Below the pieces are notes generated by a model that saw only the letters and a list, made by a program, of their open reading frames with translations, made no database searches and was not told the DNA's origin. From the NCBI GenBank assembly GCA_035602605.1, contig DATNLZ010000034.1, forward strand, positions 1 through 40,825: a stretch of 40,825 bases of DNA, read 5' to 3'. Positions within the stretch are counted from its first letter, which is position 1. The number at the start of each line of letters is the position of its first letter. The translations under genes and the position numbers were made by a program. The stretch comes from DASQHY01 sp035602605. Lineage in GTDB: Bacteria > Acidobacteriota > Terriglobia > Acidiferrales > UBA7541. Shown here piece after piece: positions 19,813 to 29,218 of the stretch.

Positions 19813-22137
19813 CTACGGCCGAGTGACCTCCGCTTCCGTTTCCTTCTTTTCGCCTGCCGGTTTTTTCTCGCGATCCGGCTTGCTGTCTTCTACACTGGCC
19901 AGCAAGGGCTTCCAGTCGAACCACCCCTCCTTCCCGCGAATCCATTTTTCGAACCAATGATATTCGGCGACCATTTTCACCATCTGGAAGCGGGGCTCAA
20001 TCAATCCGTGGGGCATGCGTGGATAAACGATGTACTCAACAGGAATCCCAAGTTTTTTCAGAGCCATAAAAAGCTCATCGCTTTGGGGCTTGGGGACGCG
20101 CGGATCAGCTTCGCCCACGTGGATGAGAGTCGGGGTTTTTGCGTTTTGGATATAGCGGAGCGGTGATACGGCTACAAAGTGGTCCCAGTTCTCCCAGGGC
20201 TTGCCTTTAAAATAATATTCGCGCGGAGCCTGCATATCGGTTTCGGCGTACATGGAAATCCAGTCCACCGCACCGGCGCCGGTCGAGATAGCTTTGAAGC
20301 GGTTGGTATGAGTCAATGTCCAATCGGACCAATGGCCGCCGGCGCTCCACCCCATCATGCCGAGTTTGTCAGGATCAGCAATGCCGCGCTCCACGAGGTA
20401 GTCAACTCCGGAAATAATGTCATCGTAGCCCTGCTTGAAATAGTCGCCGGCAATCTGGGTGCGGAATTTTTCGCCATAAGCGTCGGAGCCGCGATAATTG
20501 GGGAGAAAAACCGCATAGCCACCCGCGGCAAACACGTGGACGTAGTTTCCCCAGTTGCTAGAAAAGCGGTTTTGATCCGCGCCGGCGGGACCGCCGTGAA
20601 GCTGAACAATGAGCGGGTAGCGCTTCCCCTTTTCGTACGCCAGAGGACGGACAAGTATGCCTTCGACCATCTGTCCGTCGGTACTTTTCCAGTGCAGAGC
20701 TTCATATTCGCCGAGGACCAGGGCTTCGACTTGGGGATTCGCGCGGGAGACGCGAATCCAGCGAGCGCGTTCACCAAGTGTCTGCGGGCGGGCGACGTAG
20801 TAATCCGCGGGATCGGTGGGCGAGGTAAATGACACCAAAAATAAATCGGTTTCTTCGTCCTGGCCCGTACCAACCACGACACCGCGCTCGTGAGTTACTT
20901 GGGTAAGCTTTTGCGAAGCGACATCCAGCGCGAACAAATGTGAATCGACGCCAAGGGCCTCGTAGAAATAGATCGTGCGGGAATCCTGACTCCAGTGAAT
21001 GTTCCGAGCGCTATGATCCCAATTCGCGAGGAGCTTGCGGACCGGTCCATCGGCGGTTGAGGCAACATAAATTTTTTCATTGCGCAGATAATCAAATTCG
21101 TCGGGAGCGACGAAAGCCAACCATTTGCTGTCCGGAGAAAAACGGGGCATTCCTTCGGTGACTCGATTGTTGGTCAGACGGCGAATCGCACCGTTCACCA
21201 GGGCCAGCAAGTAGATCTCAGAATCTTCATCATCCATTTTATTGGCGTGGCGTGAAGTAGAAGCGGTGCGGAACGCGAGATACGCCCCATCGCGCGAAAA
21301 TGTAAAACGATCGACGCTGTAGTCACCGCCGGATGTCCAGCGCTTCTCAGCCTTTTCGGGACGCTCACCGCGTTCGCTGACAGGCACGGACCAGAGGTGA
21401 ACTGGGGAGCGCTCGGGGTCTATAATTTTCACGTCAAATTTCTTGTCGATGCGTTTCTGCTCGTCGGTGTCGAAGCGATCAGCAGCCGTAAAGAAAATTC
21501 GCGAGCTGTCTTCAGCCCACCCCCACTCTTTGACGGGGGTGGCGTGCTTGGTCAATGGCACGGGCGCAGCGTCGGAACCCACGGGCGCCAACCAGATCTG
21601 GCGTTCGTCCGCCTTGCCGGCGGAAAAAGCCAGCCATTTACCATCGCGGCTGAAGGAGAATGCATTGACACCGTCTTTAGCGTCGCTGATCTTTTGCGCT
21701 TCGCCGCCATCGATGCGCATGAGATAAACTTGGTCGGCGCCTTCGCGGTCGGAAAGAAAACCGATGGCGCGGCTGTCACGGGCCCATTCCGGCTGGGTTT
21801 CGTTCTTCTCCTTTGTGAAGGTGAGCTGGCGAGGTGAAGAGGAGCCGTCGGTAGCGGCTACGAAAATGTCGGTAAAATTTTTGCCGGCTTTCCATTGCGG
21901 AATCGAAACCGTGTAGACCACGTAATTTCCATCGGAAGAAATTTTACCGGCTCCGACACTGCGCATTTCGATGACGTCCATAAACGTCATCGGCCGCTTG
22001 TCAGCGGGCGTGGGTGGCGGGCATCCCAGATCAACCAGCACCAAGACGAACACGGTGGCCAGATGTCTCAGTCGGCTCTGGCTGCCATGGACCAAGATCT
22101 CGATCCTTCCTAGGTCACTCCTGCGGTTCGTCGCCAT
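19813..22137 (-). CDS. S9-family (prolyl oligopeptidase/DPP-like) serine peptidase
   Basis: Protein of 774 residues from ATG 22137 (AAAGGGGA upstream). The N-terminus has a signal-like hydrophobic segment ending DLGCPPP; it is not a perfect lipobox. Residues of about 60-480 form WD40/TolB-like propeller blades (SSDGNYVVYTVSIP, FSRDGKWLAFSAGKAD, FSPDSKWLAFVAPDEF). Residues of about 500-750 form the alpha/beta hydrolase: the oxyanion region YPLIVQLHGGPAG, nucleophile Ser about 598 in GWSAGG, Asp about 678 in VGEADPRVP and His about 710 in PRMPHG. The triad is complete. Such enzymes trim peptides from proteins in the periplasm or outside. The C-terminal 25 residues are Lys/Glu-rich, and the stop codon lies almost on the boundary of an IS110 fragment, so the true C-terminus may have been altered. 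Confidence 0.9.
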   Translation of the reverse strand: MATNRRSDLGRIEILVHGSQSRLRHLATVFVLVLVDLGCPPPTPADKRPMTFMDVIEMRSVGAGKISSDGNYVVYTVSIPQWKAGKNFTDIFVAATDGSSSPRQLTFTKEKNETQPEWARDSRAIGFLSDREGADQVYLMRIDGGEAQKISDAKDGVNAFSFSRDGKWLAFSAGKADERQIWLAPVGSDAAPVPLTKHATPVKEWGWAEDSSRIFFTAADRFDTDEQKRIDKKFDVKIIDPERSPVHLWSVPVSERGERPEKAEKRWTSGGDYSVDRFTFSRDGAYLAFRTASTSRHANKMDDEDSEIYLLALVNGAIRRLTNNRVTEGMPRFSPDSKWLAFVAPDEFDYLRNEKIYVASTADGPVRKLLANWDHSARNIHWSQDSRTIYFYEALGVDSHLFALDVASQKLTQVTHERGVVVGTGQDEETDLFLVSFTSPTDPADYYVARPQTLGERARWIRVSRANPQVEALVLGEYEALHWKSTDGQMVEGILVRPLAYEKGKRYPLIVQLHGGPAGADQNRFSSNWGNYVHVFAAGGYAVFLPNYRGSDAYGEKFRTQIAGDYFKQGYDDIISGVDYLVERGIADPDKLGMMGWSAGGHWSDWTLTHTNRFKAISTGAGAVDWISMYAETDMQAPREYYFKGKPWENWDHFVAVSPLRYIQNAKTPTLIHVGEADPRVPKPQSDELFMALKKLGIPVEYIVYPRMPHGLIEPRFQMVKMVAEYHWFEKWIRGKEGWFDWKPLLASVEDSKPDREKKPAGEKKETEAEVTRP

Positions 22138-22278
22138 AGTTCCCCTTTCCCGGGCCGGAAGTGTAGTCAGAAGACTTCCGTTATGCAAGGTGACAAAAGG
22201 TCGGGCTACATTCGTCAGTTTCAACACCTGCTCCACGCCTCCTTGCGCAGCGGCTACCCGTAGTTCCCCGCCGACAAC

Positions 22279-22436
22279 TACTTCGTCAGGGCGATTCGCA
22301 AGTCTTCAAGAAGCATTCACGCATGAAGTTGCAGATGCAGCGAGAGACGCTGGCCAAACTCAACCGCAACGCCAACGAAATGCCGGAGTTGGTGGCACAG
22401 GTCTGGCACAGTAACGGTTCGAAATGTAACAAATGA
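22279..22436 (+). pseudogene. Probable tyrosine-recombinase (integrase) C-terminal remnant
   Basis: The plus-strand frame reads RQGDSQVFKKHSRMKLQMQRETLAKLN, then RNANEMPELV, and ends TGA at 22436. The GDSxVFKKxSxMKLQMxRExLxKLNRxANE pattern resembles, from memory, the C-terminus of acidobacterial tyrosine-type integrases, where the third x of KKxS would be the catalytic Tyr; here it is His. It ends 37 bases before an intact tRNA gene, the usual neighbourhood of an integrase. The rest of the gene is gone. An alternative reading as a stand-alone 37-residue peptide from ATG 22323 is possible but has no ribosome binding site. Confidence 0.45.
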
Positions 22437-22473
22437 TAGTTGCGAGAGCCGGACATCCTTTAGAATCAAGAGA

Positions 22474-22550
22474 GCGCCCGTAGCTCAGCTGGATAGAGCA
22501 TCTGCCTTCGAAGCAGGGTGTCGGGGGTTCGAATCCCTCCGGGCGCGCCA
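22474..22550 (+). tRNA. tRNA-Arg (anticodon UCG)
   Basis: Complete 77-base cloverleaf. The acceptor arms GCGCCCG and CGGGCGC pair, the D stem is GCTC/GAGC, the anticodon stem is TCTGC/GCAGG with loop CTTCGAA (anticodon TCG), and the T arm GGGGG-TTCGAAT-CCCTC carries the standard loop. The discriminator G and an encoded CCA end the gene. It decodes CGA/CGN arginine codons. A perfect 10-bp inverted repeat follows about 50 bases downstream. Confidence 0.97.
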
Positions 22551-22601
22551 TCACCTTAAATCTCGTTCGATTTAAAGGAATTAGAAAAACTGCGCTTCAC
22601 T

Positions 22602-22632
22602 CCGACCATCTACGAAAAAAGCAGATGGTCGG
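22602..22632. terminator. Strong stem-loop downstream of tRNA-Arg
   Basis: CCGACCATCT (22602-22611) and AGATGGTCGG (22623-22632) form a perfect 10-bp stem with an 11-base A-rich loop. No T-run follows, so it is not a classical intrinsic terminator. It could be a processing or termination structure for the tRNA transcript, or the end of a decayed mobile element. Confidence 0.35.
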
Positions 22633-22800
22633 GTTCTCAGAGAACTCAAGGACATGTCGATTTACTCGAGCTTTTCGTACCGTAAGCGTCTTCGCAGACC
22701 GCGATTCAGCGGTCGCTTAGTTTTCGTCGATCAGACACCAACCCCTGAACACAGAAATTTCTGCTCACCGCATCGTAAATTCGATAGCCGCGGTTGCCAA

Positions 22801-23460
22801 CTACAGTCCGTCCCGTTCGCGACGCGGGCGGTTAGTACGAAGGTCGGTAGAGCTGGATTTTGGCGTCGTCACGGCAAGTCGACCGGCGTCTGTCGGTTCC
22901 GGTCTGTGCACCGTGGGCCGGCCCGAGCTGCTGCGCTGAGCTGTATAGCGTACTGCGGTTTTGTGTGGCAGATACTGGCTGGCAAGCGGGCGGTGGTTTA
23001 ACCCGGCAGCCTGAGCGCAATTTACTGGTTCCGTGTTGACCTGGAACGGCTCGCCAGGCGGTACTTGGAAGGTGACGTAAATAATGGTTTCGACATCACC
23101 AGGATTCTGGGCTTGATGAATGTGCGGGGCCCCTTCCGTCCCATTCTGTTCGGCAGCGACTTGGCCTTGCTGGTAGACCGCCATCGGGCAGCCGGGCTCG
23201 TCCTGCGTAAGCTGAAAGGTACCTTGCTTGACCACGATGAGCGCCGGACCCGGATGGTAATGCCAAGGGCCCACACAGTGCGGCGGCAGCGTAACTTTGA
23301 CTAATACGACATCCAATGGCGCGGTGGGGAATGGCGGATTCTCCCACGAACCACGGGCTATATCTTCGCGGATAGCGCACTGAGCTTCAGCAGATACTGC
23401 TGCAATCAGCAGGAGAAATAAGAATGTGAATCCCAACCCAACAAACTTGCAAGTTCGCAT
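22801..23460 (-). CDS. Secreted cupin-domain protein
   Basis: Protein of 219 residues with a clear signal peptide (about residues 1-26, FLFLLLIAAVSAEAQ). A cupin barrel follows at about residues 30-150. Motif 1 is PPHCVGPWHYHPGPALIVVKQG (His-x-His around residues 67-69, no Glu in the usual place). The second half contains GQVAAEQNGTEGAPHIHQAQN with His-x-His near residues 112-114. The metal site is therefore probably His-rich. Function is not known; it is likely periplasmic. The final 65 residues (after NCAQAAG) are low-complexity, rich in Arg, Ser, Thr and Pro, and do not look like family sequence, so the original stop may have been lost. The ribosome binding site GAGGAGG precedes ATG 23460. 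Confidence 0.8.
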   Translation of the reverse strand: MRTCKFVGLGFTFLFLLLIAAVSAEAQCAIREDIARGSWENPPFPTAPLDVVLVKVTLPPHCVGPWHYHPGPALIVVKQGTFQLTQDEPGCPMAVYQQGQVAAEQNGTEGAPHIHQAQNPGDVETIIYVTFQVPPGEPFQVNTEPVNCAQAAGLNHRPLASQYLPHKTAVRYTAQRSSSGRPTVHRPEPTDAGRLAVTTPKSSSTDLRTNRPRRERDGL

Positions 23461-23683
23461 GGTGCCTCCTCAAGTTAGCAGTTAGCGCCAGTTCAGACGG
23501 CGCCCGGAGACATTCGCTCAGTTAGACAGGTAGATCAATGGAATGCAGAAGACGAATAGATGGAATCTAACAGACGAGCTATTGAATAGAGAACACGGAC
23601 TTTGCGGGGCACTTGGCCCGGTGGAGATTGTATTTGCGTCTTGGTTGCAAAGTTAGTATAGTCCGCCGCACCGGTTTTTCCCC

Positions 23684-25609
23684 TTGCAAGATACCAGCCA
23701 CACCCGAAGAGTCCTCCGCTTTGGAGCTTTCGACGTCGACTTGTTCTCTGGCGAGTTGCAGAAGCACGGAATCAAGATCCGACTACAGGAACAACCTTTT
23801 CAGATTCTGGCAATGCTGCTCGACCGCCCTGGCGAAGTCGTTGCGCGGGAGGATCTGCGCAAGAAGCTCTGGCCGTCAGATACCTTTGTGGATTTCGATG
23901 TGGGCCTCAATAGCGCGATCGTGAGACTCCGCACCGCGCTGTGCGACTCGGCCGATAGCCCGCGCTTCGTCGAGACCCTACCGCGCCGCGGCTATCGCTT
24001 CATTGCCCCTGTACATAACGGCGGCCCCGCGGCTGCGCAAACTTCTGTCGTGTCAAATTCCACGTTGGCCGCGCGCCGACCCTTGTCAATACTCTGGATC
24101 TCGATTACCGCATTCGCGGTGACTGTAGGGCTGCTGCTCGGATTTAATGTGCTAGACGTCCGCAATCGGTTGCTCGGAAAACCCGTCGTGCCGGCAATAC
24201 ATTCGATCGCTGTCTTGCCACTCGAAAACCTCAGCGGCGATCCGGCGCAAGACTTCTTCGCCGACGGGATGACCGACGCGTTGATTACTGACTTGGCCCA
24301 GATCGCTACCCTACGTGTGATTTCACGAACTTCCGTGATGCTGTACAAGGGGACACGCAAGCCGCTCCCGCAGATCGCCGCAGACCTGAGAGTGGACGCG
24401 GTAGTGGAAGGCACGGTGACAAGATCGGAGAACCGCGTCCGCATCACGGCGCAGTTGATCGAAGCAGGTACCGATCGCCATCTGTGGGCTAGAACCTACG
24501 AGCGCGACCTCACTAATATTCTCGCACTGCAGGACGATGTGGCCCGAGGCATCGCCACGGAGATCGAGGCGAAGCTGACGCCGCAGGAGCAAGCCCGTCT
24601 AGCCAAAGCGCGACCGGTCAATCCTGCAGCCTACGAGGCCTACGTAAAGGGCCGCCTGGTCTGGAACAGACGGTCGGTGGAAGAAGCAACCAAGGCCCTG
24701 CAATACTTCCAGCAGGCTGTGGCTATCGATCCCAACTATGCGGCTGCGTATTCGGGGGTGTCGGATTCTTACGAGACCCTTGCGCTCTATGGCGGGCCGA
24801 AACCGGAGACCTGGCAAAAAGCCAAAGCAGCGGCGAGCAGGGCGCTGGAGCTGGACGACACGCTGGCGGAAGCCCACCGTTCCCTCGCCAAAGTTCAGCT
24901 CTGGTATGACTGGAACTTGGCCGCGAGCGAAAGAGAGAACCAGCGCGCCTTGGCGCTCAACCCCGGCGATGCAGAATCCTACCAGGTGTATGGCACCTTT
25001 TTATACGTCACGGGGAGGTCAGATGAAGCCATTGCTATGGACAAACGCGCGCAGGAACTCGATCCTCTCTCTCCGGTCATCGCAGTTAATGTGGCAATGG
25101 GGTATTTCTCTGCTCGCCAGTACGACCAGGCAATAAAAGCATGCCAGAAGGCGCTCGAATTGGACCCGGCCTTCATCCAGGCCCACCGTTGGATTGGCCT
25201 TGCCTATGAGGCGCAAGGAAAATTTCCTGAGACTATCGCCGAATTCAAACTGACTGTGGAACTCTCTCCGGGAAACAAGGCATACCTCGGGAACCTCGCT
25301 CGCGTCTACGCTCGAGCAGGCAAGAGAACTGACGCGAGGCGCATCCTTGCCCAATTGAAGGAGCAGTCCCGGACACACTACGTCGCCCCGACACAAATTG
25401 CATTGATTTACGCGGCCCTCGGTGAGAAAGACCAGGCATTCGCGTGGATGGAGAAGGGATATGCGGAGCACAACAATCACTTGCTTCTGCTCTCGTTTGC
25501 TCCTTGGTTCGATCCATTGCGGTCTGATCCTCGATTCCCTGAATTTCTGCGAAGGGTCGAGCTGGCGGTAAAACAGGCTGAGAATCCCGCCAACAAGGTT
25601 TCGAAATAG
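23684..25609 (+). CDS. Winged-helix/TPR membrane-anchored transcriptional regulator
   Basis: Protein of about 641 residues. Residues of about 10-108 form an OmpR/PhoB-type winged helix (LRFGAFDVDLFSGELQKHG, then VGLNSAIVRLRTAL and FVETLPRRGYRFIAPV). A single membrane helix lies near residues 130-152 (ILWISITAFAVTVGLLLGF). The outer part has a TolB-N-like domain (SIAVLPLENLSGDPAQDFFADGMT to DRHLWARTYER, about residues 175-275) and then about seven TPR repeats (AIDPNYAAAYSGVSDSYETL and so on). This is the CadC-like design: the DNA-binding domain in the cytoplasm and the sensing part outside. The start is TTG at 23684 with no strong ribosome binding site. It lies 65 bases before the TonB receptor gene on the same strand, which suggests it controls or is co-transcribed with that receptor. 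Confidence 0.88.
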   Translation: MQDTSHTRRVLRFGAFDVDLFSGELQKHGIKIRLQEQPFQILAMLLDRPGEVVAREDLRKKLWPSDTFVDFDVGLNSAIVRLRTALCDSADSPRFVETLPRRGYRFIAPVHNGGPAAAQTSVVSNSTLAARRPLSILWISITAFAVTVGLLLGFNVLDVRNRLLGKPVVPAIHSIAVLPLENLSGDPAQDFFADGMTDALITDLAQIATLRVISRTSVMLYKGTRKPLPQIAADLRVDAVVEGTVTRSENRVRITAQLIEAGTDRHLWARTYERDLTNILALQDDVARGIATEIEAKLTPQEQARLAKARPVNPAAYEAYVKGRLVWNRRSVEEATKALQYFQQAVAIDPNYAAAYSGVSDSYETLALYGGPKPETWQKAKAAASRALELDDTLAEAHRSLAKVQLWYDWNLAASERENQRALALNPGDAESYQVYGTFLYVTGRSDEAIAMDKRAQELDPLSPVIAVNVAMGYFSARQYDQAIKACQKALELDPAFIQAHRWIGLAYEAQGKFPETIAEFKLTVELSPGNKAYLGNLARVYARAGKRTDARRILAQLKEQSRTHYVAPTQIALIYAALGEKDQAFAWMEKGYAEHNNHLLLLSFAPWFDPLRSDPRFPEFLRRVELAVKQAENPANKVSK

Positions 25610-25673
25610 CGAACTCCTAGTTACATCCCGTTCATTGGCACCGGTTTCCGACAATCTTGGAGGGCAAGGCGCG

Positions 25674-28600
25674 ATGGGCTCCTGCGTCACAAGAGCTGCT
25701 CTTCTTTGCTCACTGGCACTCGCTTGGTCCCTCACTGCCAACGGCCAATCTGGCAACGAAGGCTCAATCGAAGGCATCGTCATGGACGCGTCCGGTGCCG
25801 CTGTTTCCGGCGTCGCCTTGAAGGCCACTAATCTCAACACCTCCGCTACTCTCACAACCACCACCGATGAAAACGGACTGTTTCGCTTTCCTGTGCTTTC
25901 GATCGGCATCTATGAAGTAATCGCCGAGCGCGATGGCTTCGCTCGGTTGATACAGAAAAACCTCAGTGTTAGCGTCGGCAGCCGAATCAACCTAAGCTTC
26001 TTGCTGACTCTGGCTCGTAAATCAGAATCTATTATAGTCGCCAGTGAGACCCCGTTGATCGAGTCTACTCGCAGCCAGATGAGTTTCACTCTGGATAACC
26101 GCACGGTGACAAGCCTGCCCGTGAACGGCCGCAAGTTCATTGACTTGGCCCTGTTGACCCCCGGGGTTACGCGCGATAGCCGACTTGGTCTGAGCTTTGC
26201 GGGCCAGCGCATGATGAATTCAGTGCTGATGGACGGCGTGGATAACAACAACACTTTCTTTGGAGGAGGCTTGTCCCCAGTTAGTCCCTACCAGATCAGC
26301 CTCGAGGCAGTACAGGAATTTCAGGTGAACTCGAATGCCTATTCGGCTGAATTCGGTCGTGCGGGCAGCGGAGTCATCAATATGGTGACCAAGTCCGGGT
26401 CGAACGAACTTCACGGGATCGGATTCTGGTACTACCGCGACCGCTCCATGAATGCGAACGATTTAGTGAACAAAATCAACGGCACGCCCAAATCACCTTT
26501 CCATTTCAATCAGTTTGGCGGGTCAGTGGGAGGGCCCATCGTAGCGAACAAAGTGTTTTTTTTTCAAAACTACGACGGCCAGCGCAGCACATTACCGAAT
26601 GAGGTCTTTCTCAACTTGCCGTCTGGTTTTCAGCTCTCGCCGGACTCGAGAGTAGCCGATTTTCAGCAGCGAGCGCTTACCTACCTGGGTTCTCGGACCG
26701 CTTCGTGGCTCAGGACGTTCAATCAGAACGTGTATTTAACGAAAATCAGTTGGATCGTGAGCTCAGCTCATCAGTTAAGCGCGCGGTGGAATCGGCAGCG
26801 GTTCACAGGTGGAGGGTCGGAGAGCAGTGGCCCACAGATCTCCTTCGAACACACAGGGCCAACCATTTCAAATACCGATGTTTTAGCGGTTTCTCTGACA
26901 TCTGCACTGAACTCCTCACTCGTCAACGTGGCGCGCTTCAGCTATGTCCGCAGCGACGAGCCGGGGTTCGCCGGAAGCATAAACCCCGAAGCGAACGTCT
27001 TCGAGGGCGGCCAGCTGGTGCTGACCATTGGCCGACACACCGGGAGTCCCCGCGAAACCATAATCAGGCACGGCCAGTGGAGTGACATGTTTTCCTACCA
27101 GCACGGGCGTCATGCTTTGCGATTCGGCATCGATGCCCTGGCGGATTGGATCACTTTCTTCACCGCGATAAACTTCTCGGGCAGTTACCGCTTCTCTAGT
27201 CTAGAGAGCTTTGGCCGGAGCCTAGCTGGCGCACGGATGCCGCAGAGCGGCGAGCTCTTCCGCCAAAGCTTCTCCGGCGAAAGCAAGTCTGGGTCTACCA
27301 CGCATCCGAACTTCACAGAGTTCTCCGGCTTCGTGCAGGATGGATGGCGCGTGCGGACAAGCCTGACTTTGAATCTCGGGATGCGATATGACCTGCAAAC
27401 GATCGCGAAACCGCCGCTGAAAAACCCGTCGGCTGCCCTCGCACTGGCTGGGCTTGATACCAGCTTCCTCCGCACAGACAGAAACAACTTCGCTCCGCGG
27501 CTCGGCTTTGCCTGGGCGCCCCTTCGAAATCAACGTCTGGTTGTTCGTGGCGGGTACGGCATCTTTTACGCTCGAACACCTTCGATCATGACGGCGCGAG
27601 CGTTCTTCCAGAATGGAATCAGCGTTCAAACCCGCACTTTCTTCGGCGGAACCTCGAATTCGACTCTGATTCCAGCTTATCCGAATACGCTGTGTGGTGC
27701 ACCGAACCCTTTGGGAACACCGCCAACATGTCCGGCACCTCGGACGGGGGGCAACGACACTCTTATGTTTTTCTCACCGGATTACGTGCAGCCTCACACT
27801 CATCAGGGCAGCTTCGGAATTGAATATGAATTTCAAAAGGACTTGGCCGCGTCGATCGGCTATTTGGCAGTTAGGGGCACGCATCTCCCACGGCTCCGCG
27901 ACGTCAACTTGGGCATCCCTACAGTTTCGACAAATATAGGCATCGCCAATACGAGCGCGATGCTTACTTACCAGAGATTTGTCCTCCCCCACCCGATGGC
28001 AGGCTTCGATCGAATCTTGTTGTTCGAGAGCAGTGCGAGCTCCATCTATCATGGCCTGGCGGCAACACTCACAAAACGCTTCTCGCATCACGTTGAATTT
28101 TTGGGTTCGTATACGCTTGGCAAGGTGATTGACGACGCGCCCGAGTTCACTGCCGTCAATCCGGGGCTAGACGACTTTCGACTGCTCTCCGATGCAACAA
28201 ACCCGCGAGCAGACCGCTCAGCGGGCATCAATGATCAGCGGCACCGGTTCACGTTGAGCGGTAACTGGCAACTCCACTATGGAAGTCACCTTCCCGGAGT
28301 GGCAAGCGCGATCCTTGGTGGATGGGAACTCAGCGGAATTCTAACAGCGCAGACGGGCCAGCCCTATTCGGGCTTTGTCAGCGCCGACTTGAATAACGAT
28401 GGTAATAGCAGCAATGACAGGACTCCGGGATTGGGCCGAAATACCTTTTATCTCCCTTCCACTGTTTCCCTCGACCCCCGCGTGACCCGCAACGTGCAGC
28501 TCACCGAACGCGTCAAGCTCCAGCTCATCTGGGAGGCGTTCAACGTCTTTAACCGTGGCAACGTGACCGCCGTAGGCTCGACACAATACGCGCGCTCGGT

Positions 28601-28733
28601 ATCGCCAGCCATCTGTGGCATTGTGGGCACGCCGTGCCTGGTTCCGCGGAATACAGGGTTGTCCGCCTTCGGCGTCCCGACTGCTACCTCAGGCCCCAGA
28701 ATCATGCAACTGTCGGCCAAGTTTGTCTTCTAG
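25674..28733 (+). CDS. Oar-like TonB-dependent receptor 1 with CarboxypepD_reg domain
   Basis: Protein of about 1019 residues. A signal peptide (LLCSLALAWSLTANGQ) is followed by a carboxypeptidase-regulatory-like domain (GSIEGIVMDASGAAVSGVALKATN, about residues 28-110). A plug domain comes next (LPVNGRKFIDLALLTPGV and MDGVDNNNTFFGG, about residues 155-205), with EFQVNSNAYSAEFGRAGSGVINMVTKSGSN. A large outer-membrane barrel follows, ending in a terminal Phe as usual for barrel insertion (MQLSAKFVF). These Oar-type receptors import unknown ligands with TonB energy. ATG 25674 has GGAGGGCAAGG upstream; a TTG at 25635 is rejected. A nine-T run around 26555-26564 encodes three Phe. It follows the winged-helix/TPR regulator by 65 bases. 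Confidence 0.9.
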   Translation: MGSCVTRAALLCSLALAWSLTANGQSGNEGSIEGIVMDASGAAVSGVALKATNLNTSATLTTTTDENGLFRFPVLSIGIYEVIAERDGFARLIQKNLSVSVGSRINLSFLLTLARKSESIIVASETPLIESTRSQMSFTLDNRTVTSLPVNGRKFIDLALLTPGVTRDSRLGLSFAGQRMMNSVLMDGVDNNNTFFGGGLSPVSPYQISLEAVQEFQVNSNAYSAEFGRAGSGVINMVTKSGSNELHGIGFWYYRDRSMNANDLVNKINGTPKSPFHFNQFGGSVGGPIVANKVFFFQNYDGQRSTLPNEVFLNLPSGFQLSPDSRVADFQQRALTYLGSRTASWLRTFNQNVYLTKISWIVSSAHQLSARWNRQRFTGGGSESSGPQISFEHTGPTISNTDVLAVSLTSALNSSLVNVARFSYVRSDEPGFAGSINPEANVFEGGQLVLTIGRHTGSPRETIIRHGQWSDMFSYQHGRHALRFGIDALADWITFFTAINFSGSYRFSSLESFGRSLAGARMPQSGELFRQSFSGESKSGSTTHPNFTEFSGFVQDGWRVRTSLTLNLGMRYDLQTIAKPPLKNPSAALALAGLDTSFLRTDRNNFAPRLGFAWAPLRNQRLVVRGGYGIFYARTPSIMTARAFFQNGISVQTRTFFGGTSNSTLIPAYPNTLCGAPNPLGTPPTCPAPRTGGNDTLMFFSPDYVQPHTHQGSFGIEYEFQKDLAASIGYLAVRGTHLPRLRDVNLGIPTVSTNIGIANTSAMLTYQRFVLPHPMAGFDRILLFESSASSIYHGLAATLTKRFSHHVEFLGSYTLGKVIDDAPEFTAVNPGLDDFRLLSDATNPRADRSAGINDQRHRFTLSGNWQLHYGSHLPGVASAILGGWELSGILTAQTGQPYSGFVSADLNNDGNSSNDRTPGLGRNTFYLPSTVSLDPRVTRNVQLTERVKLQLIWEAFNVFNRGNVTAVGSTQYARSVSPAICGIVGTPCLVPRNTGLSAFGVPTATSGPRIMQLSAKFVF

Positions 28734-29218
28734 CTGTGCCACGAGCAAAACGTGAGACTCGGTAGAGCTCACTGTTTTGCGTAACTGTACGACTGATGAC
28801 GGTAGGCCCCTCGAACCGACTTGCAGGAGTGGGACTCAAACCACCTTCCCCTGCTGCGCTCTAAGGAGTGTGGTGGTGAACGGAGAAGGAAAAGGCCCGG
28901 AAGGGAAATTCGGGTCAGGTGACTTCCAGGAAACGCAGACATTTTTCGTACAGCTGCTGATGCATCGACTATCGAAGAACTGAAATCGGTGTTCGACCGA
29001 ATCTCGAAGCGCAACGATGGTGTTCTTTGAGAACAAACAGAACGACGAGAGGGGTTCTACAAGGTTGCTGGGGAAGGAGACTCAAATGTCGTCCCCTTCC
29101 CCAGACCCTTCTCCAGCTAAAAGATGCAAAAACGCTGTTACGAAAGCGGAAGCTGGTTCCAAAAAAACTGTGCCACTCTAAGGGGTCACCCCAAAGTTTC
29201 AGTCCAACTTCGGTCCAG
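28734..29218. other. Gene-poor region after TonB receptor 1
   Basis: About 485 bases with only short overlapping open frames on both strands. None has a convincing ribosome binding site or recognisable protein content. It leads directly into the 71-bp module and tRNA 3'-half at 29219-29338, so part of it may be the inner end of a decayed integrated element. Confidence 0.35.

Noticed and set aside
22323..22436. Stand-alone 37-residue peptide resembling a lanthipeptide leader (MKLQMQRETLAKL)
   Set aside because: No ribosome binding site, no modification enzymes nearby, no Cys/Ser/Thr-rich core; the frame continues upstream and reads better as an integrase tail.
28769..29014. Possible tRNA-like T arm on the minus strand (GTTTGAGTCCCAC region)
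   Set aside because: The arms do not form a proper five-pair T stem, and no acceptor or anticodon arm can be drawn around it.
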